Made by a program: the position numbers and the translations under genes. Source: Tardiphaga sp. (GTDB taxonomy: Bacteria > Pseudomonadota > Alphaproteobacteria > Rhizobiales > Xanthobacteraceae). Taken from it: a stretch of DNA of 64,000 nucleotides. The notes under the pieces are model-generated. The model saw only the letters and a program-made list of their open reading frames with translations, was not told where the DNA came from and did no database searches. The DNA is taken from positions 62,001 to 126,000 of the forward strand of contig JASBVG010000037.1 of the NCBI GenBank assembly GCA_030147505.1, read 5' to 3'. This document shows positions 38,502-46,913 of this stretch, one piece after another. Within the stretch, counting starts at the first letter, position 1. Each line of letters opens with the position of its first letter.

Positions 38502-39728
38502 ATGTCCGGTATCCGGCAACAGATCGAGAGCGGCGTCTGGCTCACCGCAGAACGCATCCGCGTCTATAGCGTGATCGTGCTCGCGGTGGCTGTACTGGCC
38601 ACCGCGGTGTGGGTTGCGCTGGCCGATGGCGCGATCGACCGCAACGGCAAGCCGCTCGGCACCGATTTCTCCAATGTCTATGCCGCCGGCACACTCGTCT
38701 GGCAGGGCAAGGCCGCAGATGCCTACGATCCGCCGCTGCAGCATGCAGCCGAAATCGCCGTGTTCGGCGGTCGCGACGTGCCGTTTTACGGCTGGCACTA
38801 TCCGCCCTTCTTCCTTGTCATCGCCGCACTGGTGGCCACGGTGCCCTATCTCTGGGGTCTGGTGCTCTGGCAGCTCGCAAGCTTCATTGCCTATTGCGCC
38901 GCGACGCGCGCAATCCTGCCGCGGCGCGAGACACTGCTCGTGGCATCTGCTTTTCCGGCCGTTTTCGTCAATATCGGCCACGGCCATAACGGCTTTCTCA
39001 CCACTGCGCTGCTTGGCGGCGCCTTGCTGCAGCTCCATCGCCGCCCATGGGTCGCGGGCGTCCTGATCGGCCTGATCGCCTATAAGCCGCAATTCGGGGT
39101 CCTCATTCCGCTGGCGCTCATGGCCGGCGGTTACTGGCGCACCATGGCCGGCGCTGCGCTCACCGTAATGGTGCTCATCGCAATCAGTACGATGATGTTC
39201 GGCACCAGTATTTGGCAGGCTTTCGCGGACTCGACGGCCTTCACCCGTGACGTCGTGCTGGAACAGGGCGGCACCGGCTGGCCGAAGATCCAGTCGGTTT
39301 TTTCAGCAATGCGGATGTGGGGCGCTGACGTGTCCTTTGCCTATGTCGCGCAGGGCATGCTCGCTCTCGGCGTCGCGCTCGGCCTGATCTGGCTGTGGCG
39401 CAGTGATGCGGCCTTTGCACTGAAGGCTTCCGCGCTCGCCATCGGCAGCCTGCTTGCGACACCTTATGTGCTCGACTACGACCTCGTGGTGCTGGCGATC
39501 GCCATCGCCTGGTTCGCCCGGCACGGCCTCACCCACGGTTTCAGGGATGGCGAAATCAGCGTCCTCACCCTCGGCTGGATCATGCCGCTGCTGGCGCGCA
39601 GCCTGGCCGGCGCAATCCATCTTCCCCTCGGCCTGATGACGATGATCGCTTTCTACGCCATCGTCATCCGCCGCGCCGTGCTCGACCGGCGCGCCTTACG
39701 TCATCACGATACGCTCGCAGCCGCGTGA
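38502..39728 (+). CDS. GT87-like (DUF2029) polytopic membrane protein
   Basis: A 408-aa membrane protein with about ten helices. The first loop after TM1 carries the GT-C family signature TDFSNVYAAGTLVWQGKAAD followed by AYDP and FYGWHYPPFFLVIAALVATV. GT87 enzymes are polyprenol-phosphate-mannose-dependent glycosyltransferases; the acidic residue in TDF is the likely catalytic one. Whether this member is a mannosyltransferase is not known. The GTG at 38496 is an alternative start. It is divergent from aspC and has no obvious operon partner. Confidence 0.85.
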   Translation: MSGIRQQIESGVWLTAERIRVYSVIVLAVAVLATAVWVALADGAIDRNGKPLGTDFSNVYAAGTLVWQGKAADAYDPPLQHAAEIAVFGGRDVPFYGWHYPPFFLVIAALVATVPYLWGLVLWQLASFIAYCAATRAILPRRETLLVASAFPAVFVNIGHGHNGFLTTALLGGALLQLHRRPWVAGVLIGLIAYKPQFGVLIPLALMAGGYWRTMAGAALTVMVLIAISTMMFGTSIWQAFADSTAFTRDVVLEQGGTGWPKIQSVFSAMRMWGADVSFAYVAQGMLALGVALGLIWLWRSDAAFALKASALAIGSLLATPYVLDYDLVVLAIAIAWFARHGLTHGFRDGEISVLTLGWIMPLLARSLAGAIHLPLGLMTMIAFYAIVIRRAVLDRRALRHHDTLAAA

Positions 39729-39902
39729 TCTTCCAGGCCTGCGAAGCTACACAGATTCAATTTGCCGGATGTCAAAAGTCCTTGGTGGTTTTCGACTTTT
39801 TCCAGTATCCGACCCTTGCGAGCGGCCTCCGCCGGCATCATTGTCTAGGCGCAATGCGACGCTGAGGTCGCCCCGCATCACCTGAAAGATCGACCCCGGC
39901 GA

Positions 39903-40556
39903 ATGTACAAGCTCTATTCGATGCAGCGCTCCGGCAACAGCTACAAGGTCCGCCTTGCGCTGGCGTTCATTGACGCGCCATATCGCGCGATCGAGGTGGA
40001 CATTCTGCGGGGCGAGAGCCGGACGCCGGAGTTTCTCGCCAAGAATCCCAGCGGGCAGGTGCCGCTGCTGGAAATCGCCGAAGGCCGCTACCTCGCCGAA
40101 TCCAATGCCATTCTCTGGTACGTCGCTGTCGGTACATCACTGGCGCCGGAATCGCGCATGGACCGGGCCGAGGCGCTGCAGTGGATGTTCTTTGAGCAGC
40201 ACGCGCTCGAGCCCAATCTCGGTGCTGCCTATTTCTGGCTGTGCCTGGTACGCGGCGGTCGCGATCTGCAGACCCATGCCCTCGACGACTGGATGGAGCG
40301 TGGCTATGCGGCGCTGCAGGTGATGGAAAATCACCTCAAGACCCATGAATTCTTCGCAGCTAACCAGCTCACCGTCGCCGACATCGCGCTTTACGCCTAT
40401 ACTCACGTGGCCGAGCAATGCGACTTCGACCTGTCGAGCTTCCCGTCGGTACGCCGCTGGCTGCGCCATGTCGAGCAACAGCCCGGCTTCGTCGCGATGG
40501 ATTGGCATCCCACGTCGTCGGAATATGATACCATCGACGTAGTCGCCGGGGCCTAA
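39903..40556 (+). CDS. Glutathione S-transferase family protein
   Basis: A 217-aa protein with an N-terminal thioredoxin-like domain (MYKLYSMQRSGNSYKVRLAL, NPSGQVPLLEIAEGRYLAES with the cis-Pro VPLLE and the glutathione ES/NA motif) and an all-helical C-terminal domain (LTVADIALYAYTHVAEQCDF holding the N-capping box). The catalytic position is Ser (QRSGNSYK). Substrate unknown. It is one of three GST genes in the window. Confidence 0.92.
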   Translation: MYKLYSMQRSGNSYKVRLALAFIDAPYRAIEVDILRGESRTPEFLAKNPSGQVPLLEIAEGRYLAESNAILWYVAVGTSLAPESRMDRAEALQWMFFEQHALEPNLGAAYFWLCLVRGGRDLQTHALDDWMERGYAALQVMENHLKTHEFFAANQLTVADIALYAYTHVAEQCDFDLSSFPSVRRWLRHVEQQPGFVAMDWHPTSSEYDTIDVVAGA

Positions 40557-40695
40557 CTCGCATAGTCGTGAGCGTAAAAGGCCGAAAAGCCACGGTCCCG
40601 CCACAGTTAGCGCATTTTGCGCCGCAATCTCGCCCGGCCCGGCCGTAAATTTTAGTATGCGGATGATTCGTCCGCGATTTGAAGGATTTACGGCC

Positions 40696-40869
40696 ATGAT
40701 ACGGTCGCTCCGCGGGGCAGTTGGATTTCAGGCATGCCCCGCGCCCGTTGCATCCAACCGGTTGACCCACGCTGTCGCGGCATCGTTGGCGGTCGGCTGT
40801 CTGTCTCTCTGCGTCATTCTCACGCTGGCCGTGCTGTCGATCCGGAGTGCGTCGGCGATGCCGTTCTGA
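40696..40869 (+). CDS. Possible small membrane protein (57 aa)
   Basis: The frame encodes a basic N-terminus (MIRSLRGAVGFQACPAP) and one hydrophobic helix (AVAASLAVGCLSLCVILTLAV) before SIRSASAMPF. GAAGG lies about 10 bp before ATG 40696. It may be a short single-pass membrane protein or secreted peptide. No family is recognised and the codon pattern is only fair, so this is a tentative gene. Confidence 0.4.
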   Translation: MIRSLRGAVGFQACPAPVASNRLTHAVAASLAVGCLSLCVILTLAVLSIRSASAMPF

Positions 40870-40963
40870 TCGTCGCAAACCCATGATTCCCGCGATGCCG
40901 TCATGCATCGCCACAAATTTAACGACGCCTCCGTGATGGAGCCTGCGCGATGAAAAGTGCCCT

Positions 40964-42127
40964 ATGAAAAGGCCGGTGGTTTGGGTCACGACCTCGCTGG
41001 CGATCGCGATCCTGGTAACGACGACACTCCTGATCGCCACCACCAGCCGCGGCGAGCAGACCTCATTCGGCTCGTCTGCCGGCCGACTGGAGGTGCAGAC
41101 CGTCGCATCCGGACTGTCCTATCCCTGGGCTCTCGCCTTCCTGCCCCGGGATCGTGTCCTCGTCAGCGAGCGGCGGGGCCGCATGCGCATCGTTGCCCCG
41201 CAGGGGCAGCTCTCTCCGGCAGTCAAGGGCGTTCCCGAAGTGATGGCCACCGGCCAGGGCGGCCTGCTCGACGTCGTCACGGACAAGGATTTTGCGCAGA
41301 ACAACACAATCTACTTCTGTTACTCTGAACGTGCCGGCACTGGCGGCCGTACCGCCATTGCGCGCGCCAAGCTCGTCGATGGTGCAGCACCGCGGCTCGA
41401 CGAACTGAAGGTCATCTTCCGTCAGGAAGGCCCCCTCTCCAGCGGCAACCATTATGGCTGTCGCATCGTGCAGGCCAGCGACAGCTATCTCTTCGTCACC
41501 CTCGGCGAACACTACAGCAGCCGCAACGAAGCCCAGAGCCTCGCCAATCATCTCGGCAAGATCGTTCGCATCACGACCGATGGCGCTGTTCCGCCGGACA
41601 ACCCCTTCATCGGCCGCGAAGGCGCCAGGCCCGAGATCTGGAGCTACGGCCACCGCAATCCGCAGAGCCTCGCGATCAATCCCGCGAACAACGAGCTCTG
41701 GGAGATCGAGCACGGCCCGCGCGGCGGCGACGAGGTCAATATCATCGGCAAGGGCAAGAACTACGGATGGCCGGTGATCGGCTACGGCATCGACTATTCC
41801 GGCGCCAAGATCCACGAAAGCACGTCGAAGCCCGGCCTCGAGCAGCCCGTCAAATACTGGGTGCCGTCGGTCGGCCCGTCGGGCATGACCTTCTACACCG
41901 GCGATCTCTTCCCGCGCTGGCGTGGCAGCCTGTTCACCGGCGCCCTCGCCGGCCAGTTTCTGGTGCGCCTGCAACTGAACGGCAATGCCGTGACGTCAGA
42001 AGAGCGCATTCTGCAAAATCTCAACGAACGTATTCGCGATGTGCGTCAGGGCCCGGACGGCGCGCTATGGCTGCTGACGGATAGTTCGTCAGGACGCTTG
42101 CTGAGGATTACGCCGGCGGGCAAGTAA
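40964..42127 (+). CDS. PQQ-dependent aldose sugar dehydrogenase family protein (YliI-like)
   Basis: A 387-aa secreted beta-propeller. An N-terminal hydrophobic segment (VTTSLAIAILVTTTLLIATT) is the export signal. Family motifs follow: VASGLSYPWALAFLPRDRVL, VSERRGRMRIV, GQGGLLDVVTDKDFAQNNTI, LGKIVRITTDGAVPPDNPFI, IWSYGHRNPQSLAINP, EHGPRGGDEVNIIGKGKNYG and GPSGMTFYTGDLFPRWRGSL. The His/Arg residues that hold PQQ are in YGHRNP and EHGPRGG. It oxidises aldoses in the periplasm if PQQ is made or supplied. No pqq genes are in the window. Confidence 0.92.
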   Translation: MKRPVVWVTTSLAIAILVTTTLLIATTSRGEQTSFGSSAGRLEVQTVASGLSYPWALAFLPRDRVLVSERRGRMRIVAPQGQLSPAVKGVPEVMATGQGGLLDVVTDKDFAQNNTIYFCYSERAGTGGRTAIARAKLVDGAAPRLDELKVIFRQEGPLSSGNHYGCRIVQASDSYLFVTLGEHYSSRNEAQSLANHLGKIVRITTDGAVPPDNPFIGREGARPEIWSYGHRNPQSLAINPANNELWEIEHGPRGGDEVNIIGKGKNYGWPVIGYGIDYSGAKIHESTSKPGLEQPVKYWVPSVGPSGMTFYTGDLFPRWRGSLFTGALAGQFLVRLQLNGNAVTSEERILQNLNERIRDVRQGPDGALWLLTDSSSGRLLRITPAGK

Positions 42128-42190
42128 AACGCTGGACGGGCAGAGCGAAGGCGCAAAGCGCCGGAGCGAACCCCATCCTACATCCGCCCC

Positions 42191-42544
42191 TCACCATTTG
42201 TGGAAAATGAAAAACGCTCCGAGCGCGATGAACGCGAAGCCGAGCGCGTGATTCCAGCCGAGCGGCTCCTTGAGATACAGCACAGAGAAGGCGGCGAACA
42301 CCACCAGCGTGATCACCTCCTGCATCGTTTTGAGCTGCGCGGCGTTATAGACCTCGCTGCCCCAGCGATTGGCCGGCACCGCCAGCCAGTATTCGAAAAA
42401 GGCAATGCCCCAACTCACCATGATGACGACGGGGAGTGCGTGATCCTTGAATTTGAGATGCCCGTACCAGGCGAAGGTCATGAAAATATTCGAGGCCAGC
42501 AACATCAGGATCGGCAACAGCAGTGGCGAAATGAAAGTCGGCAT
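42191..42544 (-). CDS. DUF486 (DMT superfamily) membrane protein
   Basis: A 117-aa protein with four helices: LLLPILMLLASNIFMTFAWY, PVVIMVSWGIAFFEYWLAVP, ANRWGSEVYNAAQLKTMQEV and VFAAFSVLYLKEPLGWNHAL, ending FIALGAFFIFHKW. This is the single-repeat DUF486 pattern, related to EmrE-like transporters. Function unknown. Convergent with the sugar dehydrogenase gene. Confidence 0.9.
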   Translation of the reverse strand: MPTFISPLLLPILMLLASNIFMTFAWYGHLKFKDHALPVVIMVSWGIAFFEYWLAVPANRWGSEVYNAAQLKTMQEVITLVVFAAFSVLYLKEPLGWNHALGFAFIALGAFFIFHKW

Positions 42545-42751
42545 CCGGCAGTTATCCCTGTCAAAGCGGCGCTAACATTTAGCAGCTGCCGCTGGTTCCC
42601 GTCGCTTCGATAGCATTTAAGGCGAACACAGGGAAAATATCGGCATCGTCGTCCACACTGCTTTAGCGATACTGGGGGGAAACTGTGGGCCCCGACGCAA
42701 CCAGGCGTCACTGTGCGATTAGTACGTTTGTACGAACACGGGTCAAACCCG

Positions 42752-43345
42752 ATGCAGATCGACTGGCGCATGTTTCTCGATCCGGGAATAGAGGCCGCAA
42801 TCGTCGTGATCGCGGCCCTTGGCATGACGCTGGCCGTCCGTCTGCATCGTCACCGCTATCAGGCCCGACAACGAGCTGCGCAGCAGCACGCTACTGCCGA
42901 ACGTCTCACTGCCGCGCTCGACCGCATCGATATCGGCATCGTGCTGCTCAACGCCGACACCCGCGCCGAATTCATCAACCGTGCCTTCCGCGACTACTTC
43001 GCGCTACCGGACGCCAAGGCCGACAGCAAGCCGCCGCTGATCGCGCTGATGTATCATGCCCGGGACACAAACGCCTACACCATCCCCGACGACGAGATCG
43101 ACCTCTTCATCGCCCGCCGCATCGAGCAGATCCGCGCCGGCAATCCGGCGCCGGAGACGCTACGCCTCGCCAGCGGCCGCGTTCTGCGGCTGAGTTGCAC
43201 CGTGCTGCCCGATGGCGGACGGATGCTGAGCTACACGCCCATCACCGATCTGATCCGCCAGGGCGACGACAAGGCCGACCGGGACTACTATCTCGCCCTG
43301 CGTGCCGGCGACGTATTCGATAGCCGGCTGGACGCGGCGGAGTAA
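42752..43345 (+). CDS. Membrane-anchored PAS-domain (PAS_7-like) protein
   Basis: A 197-aa protein. TM helix at about 11-30 (GIEAAIVVIAALGMTLAVRL), a short coiled linker (RHRYQARQRAAQQHATAERL), then a PAS fold (ALDRIDIGIVLLNADTRAEF, NRAFRDYFALPD, and IRAGNPAPETLRLASGRVLR, LSCTVLPDGGRMLSYTPITD). No output domain follows, so it may signal through a partner. ATG 42752 is preferred over 42713. The TM plus PAS arrangement suggests a sensor, but the signal is unknown. Confidence 0.75.
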   Translation: MQIDWRMFLDPGIEAAIVVIAALGMTLAVRLHRHRYQARQRAAQQHATAERLTAALDRIDIGIVLLNADTRAEFINRAFRDYFALPDAKADSKPPLIALMYHARDTNAYTIPDDEIDLFIARRIEQIRAGNPAPETLRLASGRVLRLSCTVLPDGGRMLSYTPITDLIRQGDDKADRDYYLALRAGDVFDSRLDAAE

Positions 43346-43536
43346 GCCTGAGTTGCAACCTGTGGATAGTTAACCCTGTCATGGCGGTGTCACCCGCTGC
43401 AGCTAGGTTTTCCGCACAGCCGGTCGCTTCCCCCCGTCGCCGACTGACTGTTCCCCCCAGCGGTCTCCGTCAGTTGCCGCGCTGACCGGGACCGCTTCTT
43501 TTTGCTCGAAACAGCCAGCACCGGTATAAGCAGCTC

Positions 43537-44373
43537 ATGATCCGTCTTGTTGCCGTTGCCTTGTCGATGCTTGCGATGATCGTGCTGCTGGCGCCGCTGC
43601 AGCTCGTCAGCATCGCCTTCGGCTGGCGATTGCAGCAGGTCATTCCTCATATTTTCCATACCGTGCTCTGCACGGTGATCGGCATTCACATCCAGGAAGT
43701 CGGAGAGCGCAGCAAGACGGCGCCACTGCTGATCCTGTCCAATCATGCCTCCTGGCTCGACATTCTCGTGATCGGCGCGAAGACGCCGGTAGTGTTCGTC
43801 GCCAAGAGCGAAGTTGCCAAATGGCCTGTGTTCGGCTGGCTGGCCAAAATGCAGCGTACCATCTTCGTCGAGCGCGAGCGCCGCCAGAGTACCGGCGCTA
43901 CCGCGCGCGAGATCGGCGATCGCATGGTGTCCGGCGACGCCGTGGTGTTGTTCGCCGAAGGCACGTCGAGCGATGGCATCCGCGTGCTGCCGTTCCGTTC
44001 GGCTCTCGTCGGCTCGGTCCATCACGCGCTCGGCGAATCTACGCATCACGACAAGGTCATGGTGCAGCCGATGTCGATCGCCTATGTCGGCTTCGGCGGC
44101 CTGCCCGTCGGCCGCGCGCTGCATGAGCGTGTCGCCTGGTATGGCGATGTCGATCTCGTCCCGCATCTGATCGGCATTCTCACCTCCGGCGCCATCGACG
44201 TCACCGTCACCTGGGGCGAGGCCGTCGCTTACGATATGTCCGCCGATCGCAAGCAGATCGCTCGTCATGCGGAGAATGCCGTACGCCAGATGACAACGGC
44301 GGCGCTGCGCGCCGGTCCGCCGAAGAAAGCGCAGACCGAGCCCGTCGCCGAAGCGACACCGGCGATTGCCTGA
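43537..44373 (+). CDS. Lysophospholipid / lyso-ornithine lipid acyltransferase (PlsC family)
   Basis: A 278-aa membrane protein with an N-terminal TM (VAVALSMLAMIVLLAPLQLV). The acyltransferase motif NHASWLD (H70-X4-D75) holds the catalytic His/Asp pair, and FAEGTSSDGIRVLPFRSAL near residue 140 is the substrate box. It transfers acyl groups to a lyso-lipid at the inner membrane. It resembles the OlsA type that completes ornithine lipids, but olsB is not nearby, so a 1-acylglycerol-3-phosphate role is equally possible. Confidence 0.88.
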   Translation: MIRLVAVALSMLAMIVLLAPLQLVSIAFGWRLQQVIPHIFHTVLCTVIGIHIQEVGERSKTAPLLILSNHASWLDILVIGAKTPVVFVAKSEVAKWPVFGWLAKMQRTIFVERERRQSTGATAREIGDRMVSGDAVVLFAEGTSSDGIRVLPFRSALVGSVHHALGESTHHDKVMVQPMSIAYVGFGGLPVGRALHERVAWYGDVDLVPHLIGILTSGAIDVTVTWGEAVAYDMSADRKQIARHAENAVRQMTTAALRAGPPKKAQTEPVAEATPAIA

Positions 44374-44377
44374 TCCC

Positions 44378-44461
44378 GTAGGGCGGATTCGCAGCATAAT
44401 CCGCCGTCGGTCTTCGCCGCACGCGCTCGGCCGACGGATGACGCCTTCGGATAATCCGCCC
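44378..44461. repeat. GGCGGATT / AATCCGCC palindromic repeat
   Basis: GGCGGATT (44382-44389) and AATCCGCC (44398-44405) form one hairpin, CCGTCGG (44404-44410) and CCGACGG (44431-44437) a second, and a further AATCCGCC ends at 44460. GGCGGATT-type palindromes of this kind are, from memory, widespread between genes in Bradyrhizobium relatives. It follows the acyltransferase stop codon. Confidence 0.65.
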
Positions 44462-44558
44462 GATGACTGCGCGCGGGTGCCATGATGCGCCATGTCTTGC
44501 CCAGATGATGACAGCGCGCAATAGTCCGCGCCCTCGCTCCGTTCACAAGGCAACTCCC

Positions 44559-45500
44559 ATGGAAATCCGCAATCTCGGCCGCTCCGGCCTGCGCGTCTCT
44601 GCCGTCGGTCTTGGCTGCAACAATTTTGGCCAGCGCACCGATCTCGAGACCTCGCGAAAGGTGATCCACAAGGCCATCGATCTCGGCATCACGCTGTTCG
44701 ACACTGCCGACATCTATGCCGGCATGGGTGGCTCCGAGACCGTGCTCGGCGAGGTACTGGGGGATCGCCGCAAGGACATCGTGCTTGCGACCAAATACGC
44801 CAAGCCGATGAGCACCGACGGCACCAAACAGGGCGCCTCGCGCCGCTACATCATGAACGCCGTCGAAGCGAGCCTGAAGCGGCTGAAGACCGACTATATC
44901 GACCTCTATCAGCAGCATGAATTCGATGCCCATACGCCGATCGAGGAAACGCTTCGTGCGCTCGACGATCTCGTCCGTCAGGGCAAGGTGCGCTATATCG
45001 GCCATTCGAATTTTCCGGCCTGGCGTATCGCCGAGGCGGAGTTCACTGCGCGCCAGATGGGTGTGACGCCCTTCGTCTCCTGCCAGGACGAATACAGCCT
45101 CGTGGTCCGCGACATCGAGAAGGATCTGCTGCCCGCCGCGCAACAATACAATCTCGGCCTGTTGCCGTTCTTCCCGCTCGCCAATGGCCTGCTCACCGGC
45201 AAATACAAGCCCGGCACAGAGCCACCCGCGGACAGTCGTTTCGCCAAGGCGCCCACTTTGCGCGAACGCTCGGCGACGCCGCGCAACGAAGCGATCGCGA
45301 TGAAGCTGGACGTCTTCGCGCAAGAGCGCGGTCGCACGCTGCTCGAACTCGCCTTCTCCTGGCTTGCCGCACGGCCGCAGGTGTCGAGCGTCATCGCCGG
45401 CGCGACGCGCGTGGAACAGATCGAGCAGAATGTGAAGGCGGCGAGCTGGAAGCTCAGCACGGAAGAAATGGCGGAGATCGACAGGATCACGCTGGGATAG
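44559..45500 (+). CDS. Aldo/keto reductase
   Basis: A 313-aa TIM-barrel oxidoreductase. The NADPH and active-site features are MEIRNLGRSGLRVSAVGLGC, LFDTADIYAGMGGSETVLGE with the catalytic Tyr, LATKYAKPM with the Lys, YIDLYQQHEFDAHTPIEETL with the His, QDEYSLVVRDIEKDLLPAAQ and the C-terminal RPQVSSVIAGATRVEQIEQN. It reduces aldehydes or ketones; the substrate is unknown. ATG 44559 is the family start; 32 upstream codons come from repeat DNA. Confidence 0.93.
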   Translation: MEIRNLGRSGLRVSAVGLGCNNFGQRTDLETSRKVIHKAIDLGITLFDTADIYAGMGGSETVLGEVLGDRRKDIVLATKYAKPMSTDGTKQGASRRYIMNAVEASLKRLKTDYIDLYQQHEFDAHTPIEETLRALDDLVRQGKVRYIGHSNFPAWRIAEAEFTARQMGVTPFVSCQDEYSLVVRDIEKDLLPAAQQYNLGLLPFFPLANGLLTGKYKPGTEPPADSRFAKAPTLRERSATPRNEAIAMKLDVFAQERGRTLLELAFSWLAARPQVSSVIAGATRVEQIEQNVKAASWKLSTEEMAEIDRITLG

Positions 45501-45505
45501 TTCTT

Positions 45506-45689
45506 CTCCCTCCCCGGATCGCAGCGACTGGGGAGGGTAGATCAAAGCGAGCGTTCAGCGAGCTTTGAGACGGGGTAGGTCTCTCCCCACGAAAGGACGG
45601 AGTGCAGGGAAACACCCACCCGTCTCGACTGCTTCGCAGTCGATCCACCCTCCCCACTGCGCACAGCCGCTCTGTGCTTGGGGGAGGGA
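45506..45689. repeat. GGGGAGGG-rich palindromic intergenic region
   Basis: CCCTCCCC (45508-45515) pairs with GGGGAGGG (45530-45537); GACTGC-TTC-GCAGTC forms a hairpin near 45630; and CCACCCTCCCCACT pairs imperfectly with GGGGGAGGG near 45680. It separates two convergent genes and may provide transcription ends for both. The pattern fits a composite repeat rather than coding DNA. Confidence 0.55.
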
Positions 45690-46913
45690 TTACCCAATCA
45701 ATCCCTTTGCCGGCTTCACCAGCACACTGTCCGGAAACACCCGCTCCGCCAGCGCGCGTTCGTTGATGCCGAGATGATCGTGCAGCACACCTTTCAATAC
45801 AGCGCGCAGATCCGTCGTCGGCGCGAGATCGCGTCCCTCATACAATTTTCCATTGGCGAGTCCGGGCCAGTCTGCGATCACACGCCCGCCCTTCACCGCG
45901 CCGCCCGCGAGCAAAGCGATCGTTCCGGTGCCGTGATCTGTACCCGCAGTGCCGTTGATTTTTGCCGTGCGGCCGAATTCGGTCGCGACCACCACCACCG
46001 TGTCGCGCCAATGTGCGCCGAGTCCATTCTGGAATTCGGCCAGCGCGCCATCGAGCCCACCGAGCAATTGCGCCAGACGGCCCACCGGTCCGCCTTCCTG
46101 CGCATGTGTATCCCAGCCATCGAAAGCGAGCGCCGCAATGCGTGGTCCGTCATCGGCGGCCATCAGCTTCGCAGCGCCGCGTGCGACCTGTCCCATCGCG
46201 GCAATCGCATTGCCGCCTTTCGGTTTCATATCGTCGCCGACGGCGAGCTTGTCGAACTTCAGCCCTTGCGACAGCGCCGTCGCCAGCGCTGGATCGCGGT
46301 CCTGATAGAGCTGCAGCAGCCGCATCGCTGTATCGTCCGCCGCATTCGGCAGATTGACCGGCGCCCAGCCGACGGTCGGCGCGGCGCCGCGCAGCACCAG
46401 CGGCGTGGTCGGCCCGACAGCGAGACCCGAAGCCACGCGCTCGCCGCGCGGCAGCGCCTCGATGGCCCGGTTCAGCCAGCCGGACTGCACGCGACCAGGA
46501 CCGGGATAACCGCTTTCCAGCACATCCTGCCCGTCGAAATGCGAACGCTCGCGATAGGACGTCGCCACCGCATGCACGATCGCTGCCTGTTTGTCGCTAT
46601 ACATGCGCGCGAATCCCGGCATCGCCGGATGCAGACCGAAGAAGCCATCGAGTGGCAGTGCTGCGTTCTGCCCGTCTTTCAATAGCGCGATCGATCCATG
46701 CAGCCCGGTATAATCGGAATCGCCGAGCGGCGCGACGGTGGCGAGACCGTCGAGCGCACCGCGCAGGATCACCACGATCAATCGCGGATCACGGCCATCG
46801 GCGGCGCGCGCAAATTTCGGCAGATAGGCCCATGCCGCAAAGGCTGCACCGGACAGCAGCAGCGAGCGGCGCGTGGGAGAGAGCGTCCGGCTTTCACAAC
46901 AGTCCATCGTCAT
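45690..46913 (-). CDS. Tat-exported DUF1501 family protein
   Basis: A 407-aa protein with twin-arginine signal (LSPTRRSLLLSGAAFAAWAY). The body has the DUF1501 pattern: DPRLIVVILRGALDGLATVA, HPAMPGFARMYSDKQAAIVH, SHFDGQDVLESGYP, FDGWDTHAQEGGPVGRLAQL, VVVVATEFGRTAKINGTAGT and DHGTGTIALLAGGAVKGGRV. These sit on an alkaline-phosphatase-like fold, though the family has no proven function. It overlaps the DUF1800 gene by 4 bp (ATGA), and the two families are strictly paired across bacteria. ATG 46907 fits the ribosome-binding site slightly better. Confidence 0.92.
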   Translation of the reverse strand: MTMDCCESRTLSPTRRSLLLSGAAFAAWAYLPKFARAADGRDPRLIVVILRGALDGLATVAPLGDSDYTGLHGSIALLKDGQNAALPLDGFFGLHPAMPGFARMYSDKQAAIVHAVATSYRERSHFDGQDVLESGYPGPGRVQSGWLNRAIEALPRGERVASGLAVGPTTPLVLRGAAPTVGWAPVNLPNAADDTAMRLLQLYQDRDPALATALSQGLKFDKLAVGDDMKPKGGNAIAAMGQVARGAAKLMAADDGPRIAALAFDGWDTHAQEGGPVGRLAQLLGGLDGALAEFQNGLGAHWRDTVVVVATEFGRTAKINGTAGTDHGTGTIALLAGGAVKGGRVIADWPGLANGKLYEGRDLAPTTDLRAVLKGVLHDHLGINERALAERVFPDSVLVKPAKGLIG

